64,000 bases of DNA from Ahniella sp. (GTDB lineage: Bacteria; Pseudomonadota; Gammaproteobacteria; Xanthomonadales; Ahniellaceae): assembly GCA_016712105.1 (NCBI GenBank), contig JADJRU010000014.1, positions 60,408-124,407 of the forward strand, in the 5' to 3' direction. The position numbers were made by a program, and so were the translations under genes. The notes below the pieces were generated by a model, which saw only the letters and a program-made list of their open reading frames with translations, had not been told where the DNA came from and searched no databases. Positions 42,653-51,572 of the stretch are shown here, piece after piece. Position 1 is the first letter of the stretch. Every line of letters starts with the position of its first letter.

Positions 42653-43108
42653 CTACTGAACGCCCATCAAGGCGATCCGGTGCACAAGATAATCGCGAAC
42701 ATTCGGGTATGCCGTGATCTGGCGTACATCGATCACTCCGGGTTGTCCGGTGTTGTCGGTTCGACACCACAACAGATCGGGCAGATCGCTGGTTTCGCCC
42801 AGCACAACACAGGACTCGAGTGTCTCGGGTTCCAGTCGGATGGACACTTGCCGAGTCTCGCTGCCGCGCCAGTAAAGAGGGTTGTCGATCAATCCCTGGT
42901 CGATCAGGTGTTCACGGTCATCAGCTTCGAGGACCGACAACTCCTCGACGGGACTGATTCGAAGCCCGCTGTCGCCGTTATGCAGACGATAGAATTCGAC
43001 CAGTTCCTGGGCAGCGAAAAGCCGAGCCGATGCTGGGTCGAACCAATCGCCGGATCCGAGGCGCTTGCCGCAGGCCTGAGTTCTGCATTCAACCACTGAC
43101 TGAGCCAC
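42653..43108 (-). CDS. Small SUKH-like (SMI1/KNR4) protein
   Basis: A 151-residue protein from a GTG at 43108. The stretch ELVEFYRLHNGDSGLRISPV and the following EELSVL match the SUKH fold core (fl..hNG....l.pl.e). The N-terminal strand of the fold is short. The same core recurs at the end of the adjacent M50 protease (DLRTFYLLNNGNNRLGLLPV), so the two may be paralogues. It starts 22 bases after that gene stops, on the same strand. SUKH proteins are often immunity proteins to secreted toxins or signalling adaptors; no toxin is seen here. Confidence 0.6.
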   Translation of the reverse strand: MAQSVVECRTQACGKRLGSGDWFDPASARLFAAQELVEFYRLHNGDSGLRISPVEELSVLEADDREHLIDQGLIDNPLYWRGSETRQVSIRLEPETLESCVVLGETSDLPDLLWCRTDNTGQPGVIDVRQITAYPNVRDYLVHRIALMGVQ

Positions 43109-43130
43109 CCTTGTCCCGGCTTCTCGGCGA

Positions 43131-45368
43131 TCAGGTCCTCAGGCCCAACGCCCGCAGGGATCGCTCGCGTTCCGACACCAAACGGGCACTCACGCGGTCA
43201 TACGCCTCGCTGACCAGTTGATCGCGGCAGGATGCCCGCAGGAAGGCCTCAAGGTCGGAATGGGCGCTCGTGGTGTCGAAGAAATGGTTGATCAGTCGAT
43301 ACCCAGGGACTGCCGGTGACGGTTCGACGTCAAGCAGGATCAGGTCGTCTTCCTGCAGACCGCCCAGCAGCACCCATCGACTGGCTTCGGCCTTGTCGAC
43401 CGGAGTCGGTTCGCCTTCTGTTTCGACCTGCAAAGGCCAGGCCGCAATGGTCTCGGGCAACACGGGCGTGGGCAACGCGGTGACGCGGTTGATCTGTTCG
43501 ACCGGCAACAGACCCAGTCGATTGTTGCCGTTGTTGAGTAGGTAGAACGTTCGCAGATCGGCGGGCAGGACGGCGCCGATTCGTGTTTCGGCAGCTGCCA
43601 AGGCTGCGTCGGATGCCGGGCCTGGCAGGGCTTCATCGCTGCCCAAAGCAAGGGTGTTGAGCACTTGCGGCAGGCTCATGGCCTGCACACGTGTTTCGAT
43701 GTTGGCCTCTTCCCTGGCGACCGCTTGTTGCAGCGGAGATGGGACTTCGGGTGAACCGGTCATGCCAAGGCTGGCCATGCCCACCACGGCCAGGGCAAGT
43801 ATTCCTGCGGGTACGACCAACAAGCCCAGATAAACGCTGCCGGTCACCAGCCGCGCCAAGCCACCCATGGCTTTGACTTCCATCGTGCGGACGATGTCTT
43901 CGGCCTGATGTACGCGCGCTGCTGCGTGTGGGCTGGATCCGCCGATTCGTTCCAGGGCTTCGAGCGCGAGCCGCAGTTTGCGCGGTGCGGGCAGGTCCAC
44001 GAGCGACTCGCCGCGCTGCTGCAGATCGAGAATGGCGCGTCGCACTTGCCACTGTGTCGGTACCGCGAACAATTGCAGCCCGGCGATCAATGCAATACCG
44101 ATAAAACCGAATGCCCAGCCGACTGTCAGCCCAATGAGTGCGCCGACGATGAGGAATCCGATCCGTACCGCATACCAGCGCGCCGGTAACATGGCCTGCA
44201 CGATATGGCCGCCATCGAGCGGCAGGAATGGCAGGATGTTCAGGTAGTTCACGAACAGGAACGTGTAGATCGCCAGCGTCAGGGGTCGCTGGGCATCAAA
44301 CAACTGCTCGGGTGCCTGGATCGCCAGGGCAATCGCCAGCCCCCAGCCGATCACGATTCCGGGCAGAGGGCCCATCAGCGACATCCAGGCACGATGGGTG
44401 GCATTCGGATGTTCCTCGTGGCCGATCGTGACGCCACCGACCAGCGGCAACGCCAGCATGTGCACGTTGCGGTAGCCGAACAGGCGCATGACCAGAAAAT
44501 GCCCGAGCTCGTGGATCACGATGACCACCAGCAGGATGACGGCGAACATCATGCCGAAGAAGTAACCGCCGAGGCCGAGGAACAAGGCCACGCTGAGCCC
44601 GAACAGCAGGATCTGGTGCCGACGTTCCGGGGCGCGTTCACGGCCCTGTTGGACATTCTGCGCAATCAGCGTGAGCCGGGATGTCGGGACTGCTGCGGTG
44701 CTGCTCGGCCAGCGGGCACGGCTGAGGAATGCATACAGCGCCTTGAGCGCAAAGCCGAGCGTGAACCGGGCGACCCCGTCCTTGCCGATCCGTGCACTGC
44801 CTTGCTCGACCAATTGCAACCGTCGCTGATTGATCCAATCACCTGCCAAACGCAGGCGCTGCCCAGCGTCAGCGGCTTTGGCCCGGCCAAGCGAATGCAG
44901 GCGCGCACGATGGGCCTGAACGGATTCACCCAATGCGCCCGGCGGCAAGGTGGCCGCCAATTCGCCCGGCACCGTGGTCAGCGTGAAATACGGATCGCCG
45001 GGTTGCGAAATGACCTTGCGGCCGTCGTCCAACTCGCTGACCAGATAACTGATGCAGCGATTGGCGTTGTCCATGTAGAACGCCGGCATCAGGAACACCG
45101 TCGTGCCTTCGCCGTCGCTGAACGCTGCGAGGCCGCGCGGGCCCGATGGATTCTGCTCGATCAGATACCAGAACGGCCCCTCGAACCCGAGCGGCCCCAG
45201 TTCGGCCTTGGCTGCTTCGATCAGATCTTCGGCAGCGAGGGATCGCGCCAGGTCGGCAGTGCAGGGGCGCGCATGCTGGGTGCGGATCGGCATGGCCAGC
45301 AGTGCCCGCCACTGCAGGATCAGGACCAGGAAGACCAGTGCGCCGACGATGGCGAGCAGGTCAAACAT
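43131..45368 (-). CDS. M50 site-2-protease-like membrane metallopeptidase with C-terminal SUKH-like domain
   Basis: A 745-residue protein. One N-terminal helix, a soluble domain (~40-240), then the M50 core: HELGHF with zinc ligands at His286/His290 and LPLDGGHI with Asp385. Several helices surround them, including FLFVNYLNILPFLPLDGG, the usual S2P signature. After further helices (to ~520) comes a cytosolic or periplasmic tail with AETRIGAVLPADLRTFYLL-NNG, a SUKH-like core, ending near residue 745. A separate SUKH-like gene follows. S2P-type proteases cut membrane proteins, often to release transcription factors. The fusion of M50 to a SUKH fold is unusual to me. It diverges from the dehydrogenase operon. 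Confidence 0.85.
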   Translation of the reverse strand: MFDLLAIVGALVFLVLILQWRALLAMPIRTQHARPCTADLARSLAAEDLIEAAKAELGPLGFEGPFWYLIEQNPSGPRGLAAFSDGEGTTVFLMPAFYMDNANRCISYLVSELDDGRKVISQPGDPYFTLTTVPGELAATLPPGALGESVQAHRARLHSLGRAKAADAGQRLRLAGDWINQRRLQLVEQGSARIGKDGVARFTLGFALKALYAFLSRARWPSSTAAVPTSRLTLIAQNVQQGRERAPERRHQILLFGLSVALFLGLGGYFFGMMFAVILLVVIVIHELGHFLVMRLFGYRNVHMLALPLVGGVTIGHEEHPNATHRAWMSLMGPLPGIVIGWGLAIALAIQAPEQLFDAQRPLTLAIYTFLFVNYLNILPFLPLDGGHIVQAMLPARWYAVRIGFLIVGALIGLTVGWAFGFIGIALIAGLQLFAVPTQWQVRRAILDLQQRGESLVDLPAPRKLRLALEALERIGGSSPHAAARVHQAEDIVRTMEVKAMGGLARLVTGSVYLGLLVVPAGILALAVVGMASLGMTGSPEVPSPLQQAVAREEANIETRVQAMSLPQVLNTLALGSDEALPGPASDAALAAAETRIGAVLPADLRTFYLLNNGNNRLGLLPVEQINRVTALPTPVLPETIAAWPLQVETEGEPTPVDKAEASRWVLLGGLQEDDLILLDVEPSPAVPGYRLINHFFDTTSAHSDLEAFLRASCRDQLVSEAYDRVSARLVSERERSLRALGLRT

Positions 45369-45424
45369 CAGGGCAGGGGCAGGTGGGAGGCGGAGCCGGC
45401 GACATGCCTTGGGTCAATAGCGGA

Positions 45425-45438
45425 ACTGTTCAAACAGT
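45425..45438. promoter_or_regulatory. Candidate operator upstream of the dehydrogenase genes
   Basis: ACTGTT-CA-AACAGT, a perfect 14-bp palindrome in the 151-base divergent region between the M50 gene and the E1alpha gene. Size and symmetry fit a dimeric repressor site. Confidence 0.4.
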
Positions 45439-45473
45439 GCAATCTTGCCGTTGGCATGGGCGACTGCTATCAA

Positions 45474-45499
45474 GTCCGGGTTACATTCATTAACCGGAC
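45474..45499. promoter_or_regulatory. Second inverted repeat upstream of the dehydrogenase genes
   Basis: GTCCGG-G-TTA and TAACCGGAC flank a 7-base centre (CATTCAT), 21 bases before the GTG start at 45520. It could be an operator or a leader hairpin. Confidence 0.4.
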
Positions 45500-45519
45500 T
45501 CAGACGCGGGAGGGCGTTC

Positions 45520-46599
45520 GTGCACACGGTAGCCAGATTCCATATTGATTACGTCCGTTACCTGGACGAAGACGGGCAGCTTGCAGCGGACGCTCCGGCA
45601 TTTGCGGCCGACAATGCCGTGCTGCTCGACCTGTACCGGCGCATGAACTTCCTGCGCTGTTTCGACAGCAAGGCGGTCGCGCTCCAGCGTACCGGCAAGC
45701 TCGGCACCTATGCGTCCTGCCTGGGCCACGAGGCGGCCCATGTCGCCATTGGCCTGGCCATGCGTCAGGAAGACGTGTTCTGCCCGATGTACCGCGAGTA
45801 CGGCACGCAGTTCGTCCGCGGCGTCAAACCGCGCGAGGTGCTCATGTACTGGGGTGGTGACGAGCGCGGCAACGACTTCTCGGGGCCCAGACACGATCTG
45901 CCCTGGTGCGTACCGATTGCCACACAATGCCTGCACGCGGCGGGCGCCGCGCTGGCGTTCAAACTGCGGCACGAACCGCGGGTAGCCGTATCGGTCGTGG
46001 GTGATGGCGGCACGTCGAAAACCGATTTTTACGCGGCGGTCAATTCGGCCGGGGCGTTCCGTCTGCCCTATGTCGGCGTGATCGTGAACAACCAGTGGGC
46101 GATTTCGGTTCCGCGTTCGGCCCAGACCGGCGCCGAAACGCTGGCCCAGAAAGGGATTGCCGGAGGTCTCCACTGCATTCAAGTGGATGGCAACGATCCG
46201 ATTGCCATGCTGGCGGTAATGCGCGACACCATCGAACGCGCACGCACGGGGGGCGGTGGCACCGTAGTCGAGGCGGTCACCTATCGATTGTCCGATCACA
46301 CGACCGCAGACGACGCGCGCCGGTATCGACCCGAAGAGGAAGTGAAACAGGCCTGGGCTCGCGAACCCTTGAAGCGCTTGCGCGCCTTGCTGGAGGCTCG
46401 AGGGATCTGGGATCAGGCGCGTGAAGATGCGTTCAAGCTGGAAGCGAACGCCGAAGTGGATGTCGAAGTGAACGCCTATCTGGAAACGCGCACGCAGCCT
46501 GTCACGTCGATGTTCGATTTCATGTTCGCCGAGTTGCCGCATGACCTGCGGGAGCAGCGCGAGGAAGTCGTGCGCTGGGAGGCAGGGCACCATGGCTGA
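45520..46599 (+). CDS. pdhA: 2-oxoacid (pyruvate or branched-chain) dehydrogenase E1 alpha subunit
   Basis: 359 residues from GTG 45520, preceded by GGGAGGG; an upstream ATG in frame lies in the promoter region. The thiamine-diphosphate motif is GDGGTSKTDFYAAVNSA through VNNQWAIS. Other signatures are MYREYGTQFVRG and the phosphorylation-loop region LSDHTTADDARRY. E1alpha/E1beta/E2 in three genes fits a heterotetrameric E1; substrate (pyruvate versus branched-chain 2-oxoacids) cannot be settled, and xanthomonads annotate it as pyruvate dehydrogenase. Its stop overlaps the E1beta start by 8 bases. No E3 gene is in the window. Confidence 0.9.
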   Translation: MHTVARFHIDYVRYLDEDGQLAADAPAFAADNAVLLDLYRRMNFLRCFDSKAVALQRTGKLGTYASCLGHEAAHVAIGLAMRQEDVFCPMYREYGTQFVRGVKPREVLMYWGGDERGNDFSGPRHDLPWCVPIATQCLHAAGAALAFKLRHEPRVAVSVVGDGGTSKTDFYAAVNSAGAFRLPYVGVIVNNQWAISVPRSAQTGAETLAQKGIAGGLHCIQVDGNDPIAMLAVMRDTIERARTGGGGTVVEAVTYRLSDHTTADDARRYRPEEEVKQAWAREPLKRLRALLEARGIWDQAREDAFKLEANAEVDVEVNAYLETRTQPVTSMFDFMFAELPHDLREQREEVVRWEAGHHG

Positions 46600-47572
46600 G
46601 ATTACCCTCATTGAAGCCGTCACCCAGGCGATGGCGTACGAGATGCGCCGGGATCCGAGTGTGATCGTGCTCGGTGAAGACGTCGGTGTGAACGGTGGCG
46701 TGTTCCGTGCCACTGCAGGACTTCATGCGCAGTTCGGTTCCGAGCGGGTGCTCGACACCCCGCTTGATGAAACCACCATTGCCGGGCTTGCCGTGGGTAT
46801 GGCATTCCAGGGCATGAAGCCGATCGCCGAGTCGCAGTTCGATGGCTTCATCTACCCGATGATGGACCACATCATTTGCCATGCAGCCCGGATGCGCTCG
46901 CGGACCCGCGGTCGCCTGCATTGCCCGATGGTGCTGCGTGCACCCTGTGGCGGTGGCATCCGCGCTCCCGAGCATCATTCGGAAGCGCCCGAGGCTTTGT
47001 TCGCCCACATCCCCGGCTTGCGGGTGGTCATTCCTTCAAGTCCGGCGCGTGCCTATGGCCTGCTGCTGGCGGCGATCCGGGACCCGGATCCGGTCATTTT
47101 CTTCGAGCCCAAGCGAATCTACCGGCAATACAAGGAAGAGGTGCCGGATGACGGTGAGGCGTTGCCGCTGGACGTCTGCTTCGTGCTGCGGGACGGTCAC
47201 GATGTGACGCTGGTCACCTGGGGTGCGCACGTCAAGGAAACCCTGGAGGCTGCCGAACAACTCGCCGAACGAGGCGTCAGCGCCGAGGTGATCGACCTGG
47301 CCACCATCAAGCCGATCGACTTCGATACGATTCGGGAATCGGTCAAGAAGACCGGTCGTTGTGTGATCGTGCATGAGGCCGCGAGAACCGCTGGCATCGG
47401 CGCCGAGATTGCCGCACAACTGGCCGAAAAATCGATGTTCGATCTGGTCGCGCCGGTCGAACGTGTCACGGGTTACGACGTGCCGATTCCGCTGTTCCGA
47501 CTGGAAATGAAATACCTGCCGAGCGTCGAGCGCATCATCGCCGCGGTCGATCGTACGCTGGCCTATCGCTGA
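46592..47572 (+). CDS. pdhB: 2-oxoacid dehydrogenase E1 beta subunit
   Basis: 326 residues from ATG 46592. It has the beta-subunit patterns: LIEAVTQAMAYEMRRDPSVI, VLGEDVGVNGGVFRAT, DTPLDETTIAGLAVGMAFQG, RAPCGGGIRAPEHHSE, and the C-terminal lobe VTLVWGAHV-like TLVTWGAHVKETLEA. It completes the heterotetrameric E1 with the upstream alpha subunit. It ends 9 bases before the E2 gene. Confidence 0.95.
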   Translation: MAEITLIEAVTQAMAYEMRRDPSVIVLGEDVGVNGGVFRATAGLHAQFGSERVLDTPLDETTIAGLAVGMAFQGMKPIAESQFDGFIYPMMDHIICHAARMRSRTRGRLHCPMVLRAPCGGGIRAPEHHSEAPEALFAHIPGLRVVIPSSPARAYGLLLAAIRDPDPVIFFEPKRIYRQYKEEVPDDGEALPLDVCFVLRDGHDVTLVTWGAHVKETLEAAEQLAERGVSAEVIDLATIKPIDFDTIRESVKKTGRCVIVHEAARTAGIGAEIAAQLAEKSMFDLVAPVERVTGYDVPIPLFRLEMKYLPSVERIIAAVDRTLAYR

Positions 47573-47581
47573 GGACTTCCC

Positions 47582-48893
47582 ATGAGCATCAAGTCGTTTC
47601 TGCTGCCTGACCTTGGAGAAGGATTGCCGGACGCCGAAGTGGTGTCGTGGTTCGTCAAAGTCGGCGATGTCATCCGGCTCGACGAGCCTCTGGTGTCGAT
47701 GGAAACCGCGAAGGCGGTTGTCGACGTGCCATCGCCGTTCTCCGGCAAAGTGGTGAAACTCTACGGAGGCGCCGGTGACGTGATCGTCACCAACACGCCG
47801 CTGTGCGATATCGAACTGGATGCCGCTTTGCCACAGCGTGCGGAAGCACAGGACACTGGGCATCACCACTCACCGAAGGCGGCAAAACCAGCGCCTGCGG
47901 CAGTTGCCGAATCCCGCGAGGATGCCGGCACCGTGGTCGGTGCCATGAGTGCCAGCAATGAAGTGAAGCAAGAGGCCGTACTGACGGTGGGCGGCATCAA
48001 GGCCGTTCCGGCGGTTCGGGCGATGGCAAAGAAAATGGGTGTGGATCTGGCGCGGATACGCGGGTCCGGGCCGGACGGCGCGATCAGCATGATCGATGTG
48101 AAACAGGCCGCATCGAATCCGTCGGCGACGCCCGCGGCACCGATCATCAGTGCCCCGGTTGCAGTTCCTGCGGTCGTTGCGCCGACCACGTTTGATCGAG
48201 CGCCGGTATCGAGTGCCGGCAAACCGGTTCGTACGACCCCGCCTGGGGTGTCGGCAAAAGGCCAGCCCGAACCCTTGCGCGGCGTCCGCCGGAACATGGC
48301 GCGGATCATGGCCGAAGCGCATGCGCAGGTCGTGCCGACCACCCTGTGTGACGATGCCGATATCCATGCGTGGCTGCCGGCGCAGGACATCACGGCACGT
48401 CTCATTCGCGCCATCGTGCTGGCCGCGAAGTCGGAGCCGGCCCTGAACGCCTGGTTCGACATGGCCAACCAGACCCGCACGCTGCACAACCGCGTCGATG
48501 GGCATTGCCGTCGATACCGAAGAAGGACTGTTCGTGCCGGCGCTCAGGAATGCCGACATGCTCGACGCACGGGCCATTCGCGAATCGGTCAACCGATTGC
48601 GGGCGCAAGTCGCCGACCGTTCGCTGCCAGCCAGCGAACTCACCGGCTACACCATCTCGCTGTCGAACTTCGGCATGTTCGCCGGCCGTTATGCCACGCC
48701 GGTGATCGTTCCGCCCTGTGTCGCCATCGTGGCCGCGGGCCGAGGTCGCCACCAGGTCGTGCCAGTGATGGGCGGCATCGAAACCCACAAGGTCATTCCG
48801 ATCTCGCTGACGTTCGATCACCGGGCCGCGACCGGTGGTGAAGCGTCGCGGTTCCTGAAAGTGCTGCTGGATGATCTGGCGCGGCCGGGCTAG
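47582..48893 (+). CDS. pdhC: Dihydrolipoyl acyltransferase E2, one frame change
   Basis: About 437 residues when joined. The lipoyl domain (1-80) has the modified Lys44 in SMETAKAVVDVPSP. A Pro/Ala-rich linker follows, then the peripheral-subunit-binding domain (KAVPAVRAMAKKMGVDLARI). The catalytic domain starts near residue 235 (LRGVRRNMARIMAEAHAQ). The frame changes near 48495 (after LHNRVD), where two bases more (AT) would give a smooth RVDMGIAVDTEEG. The end has the catalytic His in TFDHRAATGGEASRF; the usual HxxxDG Asp is Thr, so turnover may differ. Completes the E1alpha-E1beta-E2 operon. Confidence 0.88.
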
Positions 48894-48912
48894 GAAATTG
48901 GGAGAAGTGCTG

Positions 48913-50382
48913 ATGACTTATGCAAGAGTTCAACCCGTTCCAACTGACGGATTGCTTGATTCGAGTGAACTGCGGGCGTTGTCTTCTGTATGGAAGGAGA
49001 GAAAAGCGGCTCTGGAATCAGACGGAGCATACAAGGATTTTATCGTAAGGCTGCAGCGTGAGTGGGCTATCGAGACTGGAATTATTGAACGGCTTTACAC
49101 GTGGGATAGAGGAGTTACAGAGGTTCTGATTGAGCAAGGCATCGAATCGTCGATCATCTCTCACAGAGGAGGGTTGGCAAAAAACGAGGCTGAACATGTT
49201 GAGGCAATGATCAAAGATCACCTTGCCATTGTTGAGGGTCTTTTCGGTTATATAAAACGAGAAGAGCCCCTCTCTGAGCACTTCATTCGAGGCCTTCAAG
49301 CTCAGTTCACCGAGAATCAAGACTTTACGGAAGCGCTAACCGATCAAGGCTTCGTAGTAAAGGTTCCCCTAAAAAAGGGCGAATATAAGTCCTTGCCGAA
49401 CAATCCACGAAGGGCCGATGGAACAGTTCACGTTTACTGTCCCCCCGAATTCACTCGAGAAGAGATGCAGTCTCTCATAGAGAACTATCGGCGATCTGAA
49501 GACTTGGTCTCTGTTGAAGTTCGAGCCGCATGGCTCCACCACCGGTTTACCCAGATTCACCCGTTTCAGGACGGAAATGGTCGTGTTGCCAGAGCGCTTG
49601 CCTCTCTCATTTTTCTTCGCGACGGACTGTTTCCACTCGTCGTAAGGGAGTCTGATCGTAGGGAGTATATAGGAGCGCTCGAGTCGGCCGACGATGGAAA
49701 CCTAGAGCCTCTAGTCGCATTCTTCTCTCGGCGGCAAAGAGATGCGATTCTGAAGGCTCTAGGATTGGAACAGCAGGTCCAACAGAACCGTCATGCAGAT
49801 CAGATACTTTCTTCCGCGTTGCAGATACTGAAAGATCGATTTAGCAAGGAAGAAAAGAAGCTAACGCTTGTCTATGAGCACGCAGGATCCGTGATGGGCG
49901 ATCTGCGAGTGAGGCTAGAAAGCATCGCCAGCAATCTGAATCCTCAATTGCGAGAGCTTACGCCACCGAATAAAGAAAGGTACCAGGCAAGGTGCAATCA
50001 CGGTGACAATGAGTCTGCTAGCAGACACTACTTTCAGCGACAGATCGTAGAGACTGCCAGATACTTTGATTACTACGCAAATCTTGAGAAGTATCGCGGA
50101 TGGGTCAGATTGACACTAACTACCAGCCAGGATTTTGACTTCGTCGTGAGTATTCATGGTTATGGGCCAGGTGATACGGGCATTCTTGCTGCTTCTGCTT
50201 TCACTTTCTTGAGGGCGCATAAAGAGGGCGGGGGGACCGAGCCAGTTGGGTTGCATCCCGCCGCGGTTGACTTGTTTCAGTTCAACTATGCGGAGTCGTT
50301 AGTGACGACCCGCAAGCGCTTTGCTGAGTGGCTTGAGAGTTCGCTTGCAATTGCTCTGGCGGAATGGAAGCGAACACTTTAG
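48913..50382 (+). CDS. Fic domain protein (probable AMP transferase)
   Basis: 489 residues from ATG 48913, with GGAGAAG 6 bases before it. The Fic core is intact: IHPFQDGNGRVARAL (HPFxxGNGR, catalytic His216). Before it, residues 79-84 are SSIISH where Fic proteins of the self-inhibited type usually have an S/TxxxE(G/N) helix (often SSxIEG); the inhibitory Glu is not seen here. After the Fic domain comes about 200 residues with no family I recognise (FDYYANLEKYRGW, VSIHGYGPGD). GC content is visibly lower than in the flanking genes (about 45-55% in lines counted against 55-70%). It begins 19 bases after the dehydrogenase genes and is followed by the CBS-HEPN gene. Confidence 0.88.
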   Translation: MTYARVQPVPTDGLLDSSELRALSSVWKERKAALESDGAYKDFIVRLQREWAIETGIIERLYTWDRGVTEVLIEQGIESSIISHRGGLAKNEAEHVEAMIKDHLAIVEGLFGYIKREEPLSEHFIRGLQAQFTENQDFTEALTDQGFVVKVPLKKGEYKSLPNNPRRADGTVHVYCPPEFTREEMQSLIENYRRSEDLVSVEVRAAWLHHRFTQIHPFQDGNGRVARALASLIFLRDGLFPLVVRESDRREYIGALESADDGNLEPLVAFFSRRQRDAILKALGLEQQVQQNRHADQILSSALQILKDRFSKEEKKLTLVYEHAGSVMGDLRVRLESIASNLNPQLRELTPPNKERYQARCNHGDNESASRHYFQRQIVETARYFDYYANLEKYRGWVRLTLTTSQDFDFVVSIHGYGPGDTGILAASAFTFLRAHKEGGGTEPVGLHPAAVDLFQFNYAESLVTTRKRFAEWLESSLAIALAEWKRTL

Positions 50383-50500
50383 TGCTGTGGAACGCGTTGG
50401 GTAAGCTCCCTTAGTTCGCTGGGTGCGACTAGTCTTTATGCACTCGACTGCCTTTGCCGAAAAAGCATAGTGCGTAATGGTCTGAATGGAGATGTTTCGA

Positions 50501-51487
50501 ATGACGAGCAATTCCGATCGATTGTTATCAATTGCTGATCAAATAAAAAAAGGAGTCGCGGGCCCGTCAGAGACGGTTAGGACTATTTTGTCTTGGTTCG
50601 GCGCGGAGCGCAGAGGGCATTGGGTTGTAAAGACTATCAATGATGCTCTAGACAAACACAACCTGATCACTGAACCCGATTTTGAGTCAACATGGATCGA
50701 TGGCACAGTGACTTTCGCTTCACGGCAGAGCAGACTGCCTGAGCAAATCTTGTTTGATCCAACTTTCCGTCTTGGACGTTTAGAAGCGGCAAACAAAGAG
50801 GTGGTTTCGGTTAAGCCAAACGATACTCTGGATAGGGTCATTGCACTGATGTTGACCAATGACTTTTCACAGTTACCGGTGATGACAGGGCCGAGAGATG
50901 TGAAGGGTATGGTTAGTTGGAAGACGATTGGATCAAGGCTTGCGCTAGGAAAGCATTGCGCACAAAGTAAGGACTTCATGGAGACAGCGCAGGTGCTCTC
51001 GGATGACGTATCGCTTCTGGACGCTGCGCAGGTGATCTCGAATTTCGACTACGTGCTTGTCCAGAAGTCTGACAAAGTTATCAGCGGTCTCGTAACGGCA
51101 TTTGACTTCAGTATTCAGTTCAAGAACATGTCTGAGCCATTCCTGCTGATTGAGGAAATAGAGCACGGCATCCGCCATTTGCTACATGGCAAGTTCAGTG
51201 ACAAGGAACTTCAGGCAGTTTGTTTTGTGGCTGATCCCGAGCGAAAAGTGGCCGGCCCGAGTGACCTAACATTCGGGGAATATGTTCGTCTTATCGAATC
51301 AGACGCCAATTGGAAGCGAATCGGACTGCAAATTGACCGAGTGGAGTTTGTCAAGAAATTGGATCGAATTAGAGGTATTCGCAACGACGTGATGCACTTC
51401 GATCCTGATGGAATCGGCCCGGGAAACAAGCGAATTCTTCTCGAGTTCGCACAGTTCTTGAATCGGCTTCGGGAAATATGCAAATAG
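50501..51487 (+). CDS. CBS-domain protein with a C-terminal HEPN-like domain
   Basis: 328 residues from ATG 50501 (GGAG 9 bases before; an in-frame ATG at 50486 is an alternative). The N-terminal ~90 residues are unrecognised. Two CBS domains follow (about 95-200): VVSVKPNDTLDRVIALML-NDFSQLPVM and a second with DYVLVQKSDKVIS. The C-terminal ~110 residues look like a HEPN domain of the Swt1 sort: LTFGEYVRLIE, then IRGIRNDVMHFDPD with the RN..H catalytic pattern (Arg294, His299). HEPN domains with RxxxxH are often RNases; CBS pairs bind adenine nucleotides. Lower GC like its neighbour. Co-oriented with and 118 bases after the Fic gene. Confidence 0.78.
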   Translation: MTSNSDRLLSIADQIKKGVAGPSETVRTILSWFGAERRGHWVVKTINDALDKHNLITEPDFESTWIDGTVTFASRQSRLPEQILFDPTFRLGRLEAANKEVVSVKPNDTLDRVIALMLTNDFSQLPVMTGPRDVKGMVSWKTIGSRLALGKHCAQSKDFMETAQVLSDDVSLLDAAQVISNFDYVLVQKSDKVISGLVTAFDFSIQFKNMSEPFLLIEEIEHGIRHLLHGKFSDKELQAVCFVADPERKVAGPSDLTFGEYVRLIESDANWKRIGLQIDRVEFVKKLDRIRGIRNDVMHFDPDGIGPGNKRILLEFAQFLNRLREICK

Positions 51488-51572
51488 TTGTCCGTTCAAG
51501 AATGGGGCCTTTGAACTGCTCGCGCTGGCAGGTCATAGTGCGGTGGGCAAACTAGCATAAAGCGCACTTCCC

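Noticed and set aside
44205..45548. A 447-residue plus-strand open frame
   Set aside because: Antisense to the M50 gene; Gln/Asp/His-rich and unlike a protein.
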